DNA from: Bradyrhizobium sp. B124
Lineage (GTDB): Bacteria > Pseudomonadota > Alphaproteobacteria > Rhizobiales > Xanthobacteraceae
Length of the DNA stretch: 64,000 nucleotides
Assembly: GCF_038967635.1 (NCBI RefSeq)
Contig: NZ_CP152413.1
Coordinates: forward strand, 6,204,001 to 6,268,000
Reading direction: 5' to 3'
The position numbers and the translations under genes were made by a program. Shown one piece after another: positions 35,498-43,264 of this stretch. Every line of letters begins with the position of its first letter. Position 1 is the first letter of the stretch. Under the pieces are notes generated by a model. That model had not been told where the DNA came from and made no database searches. It saw nothing but the letters and a program-made list of their open reading frames with translations.

Positions 35498-35736
35498 AAC
35501 GCCCTTTCCTCCCCGTGACAAAACGGCCGGCGCAAATTGTGTCGCCGGCCAAGGCAGTTAACTGCCATATGCGGCAATTTGGCACGGCTGTCCGGCGCGA
35601 CCAACCCGAAATCGCGCCGCCGCTATGGGAAAAAAGCCGTAGGTGGAATTTGATGAGAGCGTTTTCGAGCGAAGTGGGCACCGGTTCGCGTGAAGAAAAC
35701 GCGTCAGAACAATAATCTCGTGCGGCGTGCGCCGCA
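35498..35736. promoter_or_regulatory. Leader and promoter region of the tcuC-tcuA-tcuB genes
   Basis: It contains a hairpin (GGCCGGCG at 35525-35532 and CGCCGGCC at 35543-35550) close to the tcuC start, a perfect 14-base palindrome GGCAGTTAACTGCC at 35553-35566, and a family G repeat at 35657-35712. The LysR gene product may bind here; the exact operator is not settled. Confidence 0.5.
35657..35712. repeat. Family G repeat, left module (GCGTTTTCGAGCGAAG)
   Basis: Arms GCGTTTTC (35659-35666) and GAAAACGC (35695-35702) enclose GTGGGCACCGGTTCGCGTG. The right-hand part of the same family appears at 48229-48301. Confidence 0.75.
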
Positions 35737-36636
35737 TCAAGGCGTCGTATGCGCCGCAGCGCCGAGCCAGGAGCGGAATGCAGAGAGCTTCGGGGAATCG
35801 GCGCGTCCCTGCGGCGTGACCAGATAGAAGCCGGCGTCGGCGGGCAGCGCGATCTTGAAGGGAACCACGAGGCGGCCCTTGGCGATGTCGTCCTGCACAT
35901 AGGAGGTGCGGCCCATCGCAATGCCGATGCCGTCGATCGCAGCCTGGATCGTCACGAACAGCAGGTCGAAGGTTACCCCCGGCTGCTTGGAGATGTCGGT
36001 CGCAAGGCCCGCAGCGGTCAGCCACAGCCGCCAGTCGTCGCTGTTGGCGTTGCTGGTGTGCAGTAGCACATGGTCCCTGAGGTCTTCGGGGCATTTCAGC
36101 GGCCTGGTTCCATCCAGCAGCGACGGACTGCACACCGGAAACAGTTCGTCCGCCATCAGCCAGTCCGAGCGCAGGCCGGCCCATTGTCCGCGGCCGTAGC
36201 GGATCGCCGCATCGACCTTGTCGCGCTGGAAGTCGACCAGGCTGGTCGAGGTGGTGATGCGGACGTCGATGCCGGAATGCGCCTCCTGGAACGCCGACAG
36301 TCGCGGCAGCAGCCATTTGGCGGCGAGCGATGCCAGCGTCGAGACGGTCAGCACATGATCGTCGTCCCGGCGCAGCAGGCGGTCGGTCGCGAGCCTGAGG
36401 TCATTGAAGGCCGCGCGGACGCCGGGAAGGTATTCGGCGGCCTCCGGCGTCAGGCTCAGTGAGCGGTTCTGGCGGACGAACAGACGAACGCCGAGCTCTT
36501 CCTCGAGGCGCCGGATCTGATGGCTGATCGCGGTCTGCGTCACGTTCAATTCGGACGCTGCGACCGTGAAGCTCATATGCCGCGCGGCGGCCTCGAACGC
36601 CCTCAGGCCGTTCAACGAAGGCAGGCGGCTGGTCAT
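35737..36636 (-). CDS. LysR-family transcriptional regulator (GcvA-like), probable tcu regulator
   Basis: A 299-residue regulator starting with the typical PSLNGLRAFEAAARHMSFTVAASELNVTQTAISHQIRRLEEELG winged helix. The C-terminal co-inducer domain is complete. It is upstream of tcuC on the same strand, so it may regulate tricarballylate genes as TcuR does in Salmonella (inference). A dyad with a T-N11-A core lies 19 bases upstream of its ATG. The divergent neighbour is a DUF1127 gene. Confidence 0.9.
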   Translation of the reverse strand: MTSRLPSLNGLRAFEAAARHMSFTVAASELNVTQTAISHQIRRLEEELGVRLFVRQNRSLSLTPEAAEYLPGVRAAFNDLRLATDRLLRRDDDHVLTVSTLASLAAKWLLPRLSAFQEAHSGIDVRITTSTSLVDFQRDKVDAAIRYGRGQWAGLRSDWLMADELFPVCSPSLLDGTRPLKCPEDLRDHVLLHTSNANSDDWRLWLTAAGLATDISKQPGVTFDLLFVTIQAAIDGIGIAMGRTSYVQDDIAKGRLVVPFKIALPADAGFYLVTPQGRADSPKLSAFRSWLGAAAHTTP

Positions 36637-36654
36637 GTCAGATGGTCTCCAAAT

Positions 36655-36673
36655 GCATGATTTTAATTCATGC
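36655..36673. promoter_or_regulatory. Inverted repeat GCATGA-N7-TCATGC with LysR-type T-N11-A core
   Basis: GCATGATTTTAATTCATGC is a perfect six-base inverted repeat. T36658 and A36670 are 11 bases apart, as in LysR operators. It lies between the divergent LysR and DUF1127 genes and is likely used for autoregulation. Confidence 0.55.
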
Positions 36674-36753
36674 GAAGCGGTACAAAGTGTCGTTTGTGAA
36701 CAGGCCGAATAGCTCCGATATTACCGCCAACAGATTACCGATAGGAGCCGCAG

Positions 36754-36957
36754 ATGTCCATTTTCACCCATGAATCGATGACAAATCATCATACGCTTGG
36801 GTTGCTGAACCAGGTCGGCGAGACCCTGCACGTCTGGTGGGATCGCTACGAGCGCCGCCGCGAGCTGTCGCAGTGGACCGAGCGCGACCTGCACGACATC
36901 GGCATGTCCCGCAGCGACATCGTTTTCGAGACCGACAAGCCGTTCTGGCGGGCCTGA
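36754..36957 (+). CDS. DUF1127 small protein
   Basis: A 67-residue protein. The C-terminal half WWDRYERRRELSQWTERDLHDIGMSRSDI is the DUF1127 domain, an arginine-rich motif found in many alphaproteobacterial small proteins; a few have roles in phosphate or carbon metabolism through RNA turnover. The ATG at 36754 is preceded by GGAGCC. A stress-linked or regulatory role is likely but unspecified. Confidence 0.9.
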   Translation: MSIFTHESMTNHHTLGLLNQVGETLHVWWDRYERRRELSQWTERDLHDIGMSRSDIVFETDKPFWRA

Positions 36958-37026
36958 GAAGGACGCCATCGCCGGCGCCGCCTCGATCGAGGGGTGTCGG
37001 CTAATTCTTCACCCGAGGAGCGTGTC

Positions 37027-37650
37027 ATGACTGCGCTGCATCTCGACGATCTCAAGCAATACTCTGACGTGCTGCGCGCCAAGAACGGCAGCGAGATCAA
37101 GGTGCGCTTCGTCGAGCCGCGCGATCGTGAAGAGCTGCAGAATTACATCCGCTCGCTCTCCGCCGGGTCCCGTTACAACCGCTTCCTGGGTGCACTGAGC
37201 GAGCTGCCGAAGATGGAGCTCGAGCGCTTTATTCACGTCGGCGAGGCTGACCGGTTCACGGTGGTCGCGACGATGGTGGTCGATGGTTTTGAGACCATCG
37301 TCGGCGAAGCCCGCTACGCCTTCCATGCCGGTACGTCGAGCGTCGAGTTCGGCCTGTCGATCGATGACCGGTGGCAGGGCCACGGCATTGGCAAGGCGCT
37401 GCTGAAGAATCTCGAATGCCGCGCGGCGTCTTTCGGAGCCGAGCGCATCTTCGGCGACACGCTGCGGTCCAACGCCACGATGATCGGTCTCGCCCGCAAG
37501 TCCGGCTATGCCTTCACTGCAAGCCCCGGCGATTGGAAGCTGGTGCGCTTTGCGAAAGAGATCTACGTCGAACCACAAGACATTCCCTGTGCCAGCTGGC
37601 GGCTTGCCGCTACTTCCCGCTCGGCCACGATGTCCTCGCTTGCGGTTTGA
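37027..37650 (+). CDS. GNAT-family N-acetyltransferase
   Basis: A 207-residue acetyltransferase. The GNAT fold elements are visible: KVRFVEPRDREELQNYIRSLS at the N-terminus, the acetyl-CoA loop DDRWQGHGIGKALLKNLE (Q/RxxGxG/A pattern) and TLRSNATMIGLARKSGY at the C-terminal part. The ATG at 37027 follows GAGGAG. The target is unknown; relatives act on small molecules or protein N-termini. A strong intrinsic terminator follows the stop after 7 bases. Confidence 0.9.
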   Translation: MTALHLDDLKQYSDVLRAKNGSEIKVRFVEPRDREELQNYIRSLSAGSRYNRFLGALSELPKMELERFIHVGEADRFTVVATMVVDGFETIVGEARYAFHAGTSSVEFGLSIDDRWQGHGIGKALLKNLECRAASFGAERIFGDTLRSNATMIGLARKSGYAFTASPGDWKLVRFAKEIYVEPQDIPCASWRLAATSRSATMSSLAV

Positions 37651-37657
37651 CTGACTA

Positions 37658-37700
37658 GGCCCGGTTCTGGCCCCTCCAGAACCGGGCCCTTTTCTTTTTT
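37658..37700 (+). terminator. Intrinsic terminator of the acetyltransferase gene
   Basis: Stem GGCCCGGTTCTGG (37658-37670), loop CCCCT, inverse CCAGAACCGGGCC (37676-37688), then CTTTTCTTTTTT. This is the clearest rho-independent terminator in the window. Confidence 0.93.
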
Positions 37701-37715
37701 GCTTGCTCGGAACCT

Positions 37716-37803
37716 GTAGCCCGGATGAAGCGCAGCGCAATCCGGGACAAGTCTCGCCGCGGTAAGGGCTGCCCCGGATTGCGCTGCGCTGCATCCGGGC
37801 TAC
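37716..37803. repeat. Palindromic intergenic repeat, family E
   Basis: GTAGCCCGGATGAAGCGCAG and its inverse CTGCGCTGCATCCGGGCTAC; second copy of the element at 27865. Confidence 0.9.
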
Positions 37804-37830
37804 ATTTCTTCAACCAGAGTTGCCGGGTTA

Positions 37831-37960
37831 CCTTCCCTTGAAAAGGGGAGGTCGCTTTGCTCGTCAGAGCAAAGCGGGTGGGGATCTGCTCTCTCCACGA
37901 GCAATGGTGCGTGTGGCTGGACCCCCATCCCGACCTTCCCCCTTTCAGGGGGAAGGAGAA
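37831..37960. repeat. Palindromic intergenic repeat, family F
   Basis: CCTTCCCTTGAAAAGGGGAG at one end and CCTTCCCCCTTTCAGGGGGA at the other, with GCTTTGCTC/GAGCAAAGC between. Related to 17149 and 50088. The whole region 37651-37967 between convergent genes holds only the terminator and these repeats. Confidence 0.8.
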
Positions 37961-37967
37961 GACGCGC

Positions 37968-38798
37968 CTAATTGCCCCGGAACACCGGCTTGCGCTTCTC
38001 GATGAAGGCCTGCACCGCCTCCTTGTGATCCGCCGTCGCGGTGAGGCGGATCAGCCGCTCGGCCTCGTGGTCGCGCGCGGTGGCGAAGTCGAATTGCAGC
38101 GCCTCGTCGAGATTGTCCTTCATGTAGCGCAGCGCCAGGGTCGGGCCTTCGGCCATCGACTTCGCCAGCGCGAACGCCTCGTCCTGCAGCGTCTCGTCCG
38201 GCACCACGCGGTTGACGAGACCGATCTGCTCGCATCTGGTGGCATCGACCTTCTCGGACGTGAACATCAGCTCGCGGGCGCGCGAGGTGCCGACCAGGCG
38301 CGTCAGCAGCCAGGCCATGCCGTAGTCGCCACTCAGCGCCACGCGCAGATAACCGGTCGAGATGAAGGCGGATTGCGCCGCGATCCGGATGTCGCAGGCC
38401 ATCGCGATCGCAAGGCCGGCGCCGACCGCCGGGCCGGGCAGCGCGGCAATGGTCGGCTTGCGTACCGAGGCGAGCGCGCCGGTCAGCAGGCGCTGGCGCT
38501 CCTGCAGGTCGGCGACCTTGTCCTCATAGGACATTTCGAGCTTCTTTGGATCGCGATTGGCGCCCATGCCCTTGACGTTGCCGCCGGCGCAGAACGCCTT
38601 GCCGGCGCCGGTGACGAGCAGCACGCCGACCTCGGGGTTCTCGCCGCAGGTCCGGATCATCGTGCGCAGCGCCGGCGTCAGCGTGTCCGACAGCGAGTTG
38701 CGGGCGTCCGGGCGGTTCAACGTGATGACGGCGACGCGGTCGCGGATCACGCAGAGCAGTTCGTCGGTGCCGGTCTCGATCTTGATTTCAGCGGTCAT
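37968..38798 (-). CDS. Enoyl-CoA hydratase/isomerase family protein
   Basis: A 276-residue crotonase-fold protein. The oxyanion-hole segments are visible: VTGAGKAFCAGGNVKGMG and PAVGAGLAIAMACDIRIAA. The ATG at 38798 follows GGGGAAGGA; an ATG further upstream lies in the adjacent palindromic repeat and is not used. Expected to hydrate or isomerise an enoyl-CoA in a beta-oxidation-like pathway. It lies downstream of an SDR gene on the same strand, separated by a repeat. Confidence 0.9.
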   Translation of the reverse strand: MTAEIKIETGTDELLCVIRDRVAVITLNRPDARNSLSDTLTPALRTMIRTCGENPEVGVLLVTGAGKAFCAGGNVKGMGANRDPKKLEMSYEDKVADLQERQRLLTGALASVRKPTIAALPGPAVGAGLAIAMACDIRIAAQSAFISTGYLRVALSGDYGMAWLLTRLVGTSRARELMFTSEKVDATRCEQIGLVNRVVPDETLQDEAFALAKSMAEGPTLALRYMKDNLDEALQFDFATARDHEAERLIRLTATADHKEAVQAFIEKRKPVFRGN

Positions 38799-38819
38799 GA
38801 TTCCTTCCCCTGTTTCCTT

Positions 38820-38903
38820 CGTCATTGCGAGCGCAGCGAAGCAATCCATGCTGCCACGCGTGGAGAAATGGATTGCTTCGTCGCTTCGCTCCTCGCAATG
38901 ACG
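38820..38903. repeat. Palindromic intergenic repeat, family A
   Basis: CGTCATTGCGAGCGCAGCGA and its inverse TCGCTCCTCGCAATGACG with inner GCAATCCA/TGGATTGC. It sits in the leader of the enoyl-CoA hydratase gene, 22 bases from its ATG. Confidence 0.9.
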
Positions 38904-38949
38904 GACGGCGCTCGAGCCAGCCTACGCCGCTTGCATGATCTCCGTCATC

Positions 38950-39651
38950 TCAAAACTTCTCAACCCAGGGCCGCAATTCCAGCTCCCAGGTCCAGGCGTT
39001 GCGCGGCTGCTGCAGCACGTTCCAGTAGCTCAACGCGATCGCGTCGGGATCGAGCATCGAATCCGGGCGGTCGGCGGGCTCGGCGCGCGCGGAGCTGCGG
39101 ATGCCGCCGTCGATCACGAAATGCGCGACATGGATGCCCTGCGGCGACAATTCGCGCGCCATGCTCTGCGCCAGCCCGCGCAATGCGAACTTGCCCATCG
39201 CGAACGGCGCCGATTGCGCATAGCCCTTGACGCTGGCGGAGGCGCCGGTGAACAGGATCGCGCCCTTCTTGCTGGGCAGCATGCGCTTCGCCGCCTCCTG
39301 CGCCACCAGAAAGCCGCCGAACGCCGAGATCGCGATCGCCTGCTCGACCTCGGAGGGGACGAGTTCAACGAAGGGCCCGCGCGAGCGGCCGGAGGCGTTA
39401 TAGACCACGAGATCAGGTGTTCCGATCTCGCGCTCGACCAAACCGAACAGACGTTCGACGTCCTCGGCCTTGGTGGCGTCGCAGGCATAGGCGCGCGCGC
39501 CGGTCTCCGTGCAGAGCGCGCCGAGCTTCTCGATGCTGCGCGCGCCCAGCGCGACGCGAATTCCCTCCCGCGAAAATAGCCGCGTCAACGAGGCGCTGAG
39601 GCCCTCGCCGGCGCCGACGATCAGGGCGATCTTGTACTTCGGAATATCCAT
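38950..39651 (-). CDS. SDR-family oxidoreductase with Phe in place of the catalytic Tyr
   Basis: A 233-residue Rossmann-fold protein. The nucleotide motif is VGAGEGLSASL and the NNAG-like segment is YNASGRS. The catalytic serine is in GASASVKG, but where family members have YxxxK this protein reads PFAMGKFAL, so the tyrosine is Phe while the lysine is kept. The start ATG at 39651 follows AGGAAAG. It is divergent from the AidB-like acyl-CoA dehydrogenase. The missing tyrosine suggests altered or lost oxidoreductase chemistry; a whole subfamily with this variation may exist. Confidence 0.88.
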   Translation of the reverse strand: MDIPKYKIALIVGAGEGLSASLTRLFSREGIRVALGARSIEKLGALCTETGARAYACDATKAEDVERLFGLVEREIGTPDLVVYNASGRSRGPFVELVPSEVEQAIAISAFGGFLVAQEAAKRMLPSKKGAILFTGASASVKGYAQSAPFAMGKFALRGLAQSMARELSPQGIHVAHFVIDGGIRSSARAEPADRPDSMLDPDAIALSYWNVLQQPRNAWTWELELRPWVEKF

Positions 39652-39686
39652 TGGGCTTTCCTTTGCTCGGCCGGAGGAGGATAGTC

Positions 39687-41504
39687 GTGCCCAAACAAAT
39701 GAGCACCGCAGCCGGGAATTCAATGCAGCCGCACAAGCAGGATCTGAAAACGTCGTCCGCCAGCCAGCCGGGCCTTTTGGCGCCTGACACGACGGGAATG
39801 AATTTCTACCGGGCCGATCCCGCGCTGACCGATCTTCTGAAACTGCATCTGCCCGAGGCGTTGTTCCGCCACATCGAGCCGCATCTCGACCGGCTCGGCG
39901 GATTGGCCGGCGGCTATCTCGACGAATGCGCGCGGCTTGCCGACCGGCATACGCCGGTGCTGCACCAGCGCGACAAGTTCGGCCGCGACGTGCAGCACAT
40001 CGAATATCATCCCGCCTATCGCGAGATCGAGAAGGCCGCGTTCGGCGAGTTTGGCATTCACGCGCTGTCGATCCGCAAGGGCATCATGGGCTGGCCCGAC
40101 AAATATCCCGTGGTGGCCAAGCACGCCTTCACCTTCCTGTTCAACCAGACCGAATTCGGCATGGGCTGCCCGATCAACGTCACCGATGGTTGCGCAAAAC
40201 TGCTGGCGAATTTCGGCAGCGAGGCATTGAAGGCGAAATATCTCGACGGCCTGACCCAGACCGACATGAGCAAGCTGACGCAGGGCGGCCAGTTCATGAC
40301 CGAGAAGGAGGGCGGCTCCGACGTCGGCACGCTGACCACGCGCGCGGTGCAGGAGGGCGACCACTGGCGGCTCTATGGCGAGAAGTGGTTCTGCTCGAAC
40401 GCCGATGCCAAGGTGGTGATGCTGCTGGCGCGCCCCGAGGGCGCGGGGCCGGGCACCAAAGGCGTCGGCCTGTTCCTGATGCCGCGTTTCCTCGATGACG
40501 GCTCGCAGAACCACTACCGGATCGTGCGCCTGAAGGACAAGCTCGGCACCCGCTCGATGGCCTCGGGCGAAATCAAGTTCGACGGCGCGATCGCGTATGC
40601 CGTCGGCAAGCTCGATCGCGGCTTCGTGCAGATGGCCGAGATGGTGAACTCGTCGCGGTTGTCCAACGGCGTGAAGTCGACCGCGCTGATGCGCCGTGCC
40701 TGGCACGACGCGATCACGGTCGCGAAGGGCCGCGTGGTGTTCGGCCAACGGATCATCGACCTGCCGCTGGCGCGGCGCCAGCTGATGAAGATCATGCTGC
40801 CGACCGAGCAGGCGCTGTCGATGAGCTTCCTGACCGCCGACGCGCTCGACCGCGCCGAGGCCGGCAGCCAGGACGCCGCGGCGCTGCTCCGCATCCTCAC
40901 GCCGACCCTGAAATTCCGCGCCACCCGCGATGCCCGCAAGGTCTGCGGCGACGCCATGGAGATGCGCGGCGGCATCGGCTACATCGAGGAATTCGTCACG
41001 CCGCGGCTGCTGCGCGATGCGCATCTCGGCTCGATCTGGGAGGGCACCGGCAACATCGTCGCGATCGATACGCTGAAGCGCGCGGTCGGACGCCATGGTG
41101 CCGACAACGCGCTCGCCGCCGATCTGCATGCGCGGCTCGATGACAGCCCGAATGTGCCGCAAGCCTGGCGCAACCGGCTGCGTGATCTCAGCGATCGTGC
41201 GATCGGATTTGCCCGCGAGATCGCAGGCCGCATCGACAATGAAGGAGATGCGCGGCGCGCCACCAGCCTGCTCTATCACGTCGCGAGCGCCGTGGCGCTG
41301 GCGTGGGAGGGCGGACGCATCTACGAGATGCGCGGCGATGCGCGCCGGCTGCTGCTGTCGCGGATGGTGATCGATCACCGCGTGACGCCGGGCGATCCGT
41401 TCCGGCTAACGGAAAATACCGTTCAGCGCAGGATGACCGAGCACCTGCTCGGCGATCGCGCCGTCGGCATGGTCGAGGTTGGCGAATTGCTATCGGCAGC
41501 GTAG
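39687..41504 (+). CDS. Acyl-CoA dehydrogenase family protein, AidB-like
   Basis: A 605-residue flavoprotein, longer than normal acyl-CoA dehydrogenases. The N-terminal extension (about residues 30-120, including IEYHPAYREIEKAAFGEFG) resembles the AidB-type N-terminal domain. The FAD/substrate motif MTEKEGGSDVG and the C-terminal GGIGYIEEF...GSIWEGTGNIVAID motif with a glutamate in the catalytic position are intact. I chose the GTG at 39687, six bases after GGAGGAGG; ATG at 39699 is an alternative. AidB-like proteins protect DNA from alkylation in E. coli; others are plain dehydrogenases. Confidence 0.88.
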   Translation: MPKQMSTAAGNSMQPHKQDLKTSSASQPGLLAPDTTGMNFYRADPALTDLLKLHLPEALFRHIEPHLDRLGGLAGGYLDECARLADRHTPVLHQRDKFGRDVQHIEYHPAYREIEKAAFGEFGIHALSIRKGIMGWPDKYPVVAKHAFTFLFNQTEFGMGCPINVTDGCAKLLANFGSEALKAKYLDGLTQTDMSKLTQGGQFMTEKEGGSDVGTLTTRAVQEGDHWRLYGEKWFCSNADAKVVMLLARPEGAGPGTKGVGLFLMPRFLDDGSQNHYRIVRLKDKLGTRSMASGEIKFDGAIAYAVGKLDRGFVQMAEMVNSSRLSNGVKSTALMRRAWHDAITVAKGRVVFGQRIIDLPLARRQLMKIMLPTEQALSMSFLTADALDRAEAGSQDAAALLRILTPTLKFRATRDARKVCGDAMEMRGGIGYIEEFVTPRLLRDAHLGSIWEGTGNIVAIDTLKRAVGRHGADNALAADLHARLDDSPNVPQAWRNRLRDLSDRAIGFAREIAGRIDNEGDARRATSLLYHVASAVALAWEGGRIYEMRGDARRLLLSRMVIDHRVTPGDPFRLTENTVQRRMTEHLLGDRAVGMVEVGELLSAA

Positions 41505-41557
41505 TCTGCCGCGCGAGCGCACCGTTCAAACAATCAAAAACGCCAAGGGAGACCCCG

Positions 41558-42646
41558 ATGAAGGCCGCCGTCCTGCATGAAGTCAATCAGCCGCTGGTGA
41601 TCGAGGATGTCAGCGTGCCCAATCCGGGGCCGCGCGAGGTCCTGATCCGCACCGCGGTTGCGGGCCTCTGCCATTCCGACCTGCACTTCATGGAAGGCCT
41701 CTATCCGCATCCGCTGCCGGCGGTGCTCGGCCATGAATCGGCCGGTGTGGTCGAGAAGGTCGGCTCCGACGTCAATTACGTGAAGCCCGGCGATCACGTC
41801 GTCACCTGCCTGTCGGTGTTCTGCGGCACCTGCGACAATTGCACCACCGGCCGCACCGTGCTGTGCACCGACACCACGGTGAAGATGCTGCCCGGCGCCT
41901 CCAACCGCCTGTCCTGGGGCCGGAAGGAGAAGCTCAACCAGTTCCTCAATCTGTCGTCCTTCGCCGAGCAGATGCTGGTGCACGAGAACGCCATCGTGAA
42001 GATCAAGAAGGAGATGCCGCTCGATCTCGCCGCGCTGATCGGCTGCGGCGTCATCACCGGCTATGGCGCCGTGGTCAACACCGCGAAGGTCACCGCCGGC
42101 GAGACCGTGGCTGTGATCGGCTGCGGCGGCGTCGGCATGGCCGCGATCAACGGCGCGCAGATCGCCGGCGCCGGCCGCATCATCGCGATCGACACCAATC
42201 CGGCGAAACTGCAACTCGCGACCAAGCTCGGGGCCACCGACATCGTTGATCCCGCGCGCGGCGACGTCGTCCAGCAGGTGCGCGAGCTCACCGGCGGCGG
42301 CGTGCATCACTCCTTCGAGGTGCTCGGCCGCAAGGAGACCGCCGAGCAGGCCTTCGCCATGCTGGCGGCAGGCGGCACCGCGACCATCGTCGGCATGATC
42401 CCGTTCGGCCAGAAGATCGAGCTGCACGGCTTCGACTTCCTGCGCGAGCGCCGCATCCAGGGCTCGTCGATGGGCTCCAACCACTTCCGCGTCGACATGC
42501 CGCGCCTCGTCGACTTCTACATGCGCGGCAAGCTGCATCTCGAGGACTGGATCTCGGCCAAGCTCAAGCTCTCCGAGATCAACGAGGGCTTTGCCAACAT
42601 GAAGGCCGGCAAGACGCTGCGCAGCGTGATCATGTTCGACAGCTGA
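41558..42646 (+). CDS. Zinc-dependent alcohol dehydrogenase (MDR family)
   Basis: A 362-residue medium-chain dehydrogenase. The catalytic zinc ligands (GLCHSD, GHES), the structural-zinc cysteines CGTCDNC...LC and the NAD motif VIGCGGVGMAAING are complete. It belongs near the class III/NDMA-dependent alcohol dehydrogenases. ATG 41558 follows AAGGGAGA. It lies 53 bases after the AidB-like gene and is likely cotranscribed. Confidence 0.93.
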   Translation: MKAAVLHEVNQPLVIEDVSVPNPGPREVLIRTAVAGLCHSDLHFMEGLYPHPLPAVLGHESAGVVEKVGSDVNYVKPGDHVVTCLSVFCGTCDNCTTGRTVLCTDTTVKMLPGASNRLSWGRKEKLNQFLNLSSFAEQMLVHENAIVKIKKEMPLDLAALIGCGVITGYGAVVNTAKVTAGETVAVIGCGGVGMAAINGAQIAGAGRIIAIDTNPAKLQLATKLGATDIVDPARGDVVQQVRELTGGGVHHSFEVLGRKETAEQAFAMLAAGGTATIVGMIPFGQKIELHGFDFLRERRIQGSSMGSNHFRVDMPRLVDFYMRGKLHLEDWISAKLKLSEINEGFANMKAGKTLRSVIMFDS

Positions 42647-42652
42647 AGCGCC

Positions 42653-42783
42653 GTCGTCCCGGCCAAGCGAAGCGCGAGCCGGGACCCATACGCCGCGGCT
42701 CCGCTTTGGGCACGAAGGTGGACGACTTTCTTTACTCGCCACAGATGGCGGTGGTTATGGGTCCCGGCCTGCGCCGGGACGAC
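42653..42783. repeat. Palindromic intergenic repeat, family B
   Basis: GTCGTCCCGGCCAAGCGAAG at the left and GGCCTGCGCCGGGACGAC at the right, with GGGACCCATA / TATGGGTCCC inside. It lies between convergent genes. Confidence 0.9.
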
Positions 42784-42794
42784 ACCTGAATCGT

Positions 42795-43148
42795 TCACCG
42801 TGCGACGTGCGCAGACACCGCGAGCCATTTCCCGTTCTGCCGTGCCCAGCAATCGGTGTAGCGGCCGTGCGCGGGCTCACCGTCCGCGCCGGTGTAGCTG
42901 GTCTGGGCGTGGATGATGGCGAAATCGCCGAGGATGCGGATCTTGACGTCCTCGGCCTTCAGTCCCTTGATCTTCACCGGGATCGCCGTCTGCTTCAGGA
43001 AGGCGGCGCGATCGACCAGGCTCTTGTCGGGATTGGTGCAGTAGAAGTCCTGCGCCAGGATTTCATCGAAACGCTTGACGTCGCAGTTCTGAACTGAGTC
43101 GACGTAATCCTTGTTGAGCTTTGTCAGCTCTTCGAGGTCCTTGCTCAT
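42795..43148 (-). CDS. NTF2-like/SnoaL-like protein (DUF4440 type)
   Basis: A 117-residue cone-fold protein. The helix-rich N-terminus (LTKLNKDYVDSVQNCDVKRFDEIL) and the strands (DFYCTNPDKS, FAIIHAQTSYTGADGEP, YTDCWARQNGKWLAVSAHV) follow the SnoaL-like pattern. ATG 43148 follows GGGAGAA. The function is unknown; family members bind small hydrophobic ligands or catalyse isomerisations. Confidence 0.85.
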   Translation of the reverse strand: MSKDLEELTKLNKDYVDSVQNCDVKRFDEILAQDFYCTNPDKSLVDRAAFLKQTAIPVKIKGLKAEDVKIRILGDFAIIHAQTSYTGADGEPAHGRYTDCWARQNGKWLAVSAHVAR

Positions 43149-43166
43149 TGGTGTTCTCCCTGTTGT

Positions 43167-43252
43167 CGTCATTGCGAGGAGCGGAGCGACGAAGCAATCC
43201 ATCGTTCCGCGTACGTTGCTATATGGATTGCCTCGCTTCGCTCGCAATGACG
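43167..43252. repeat. Palindromic intergenic repeat, family A
   Basis: CGTCATTGCGAGGAGCGGAG and the inverse CGCTTCGCTCGCAATGACG, with GCAATCCAT/ATGGATTGC inside. It is between the NTF2-like gene and the amidase gene, which run in the same direction. Confidence 0.9.
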
Positions 43253-43264
43253 GCAGCAACCCAC

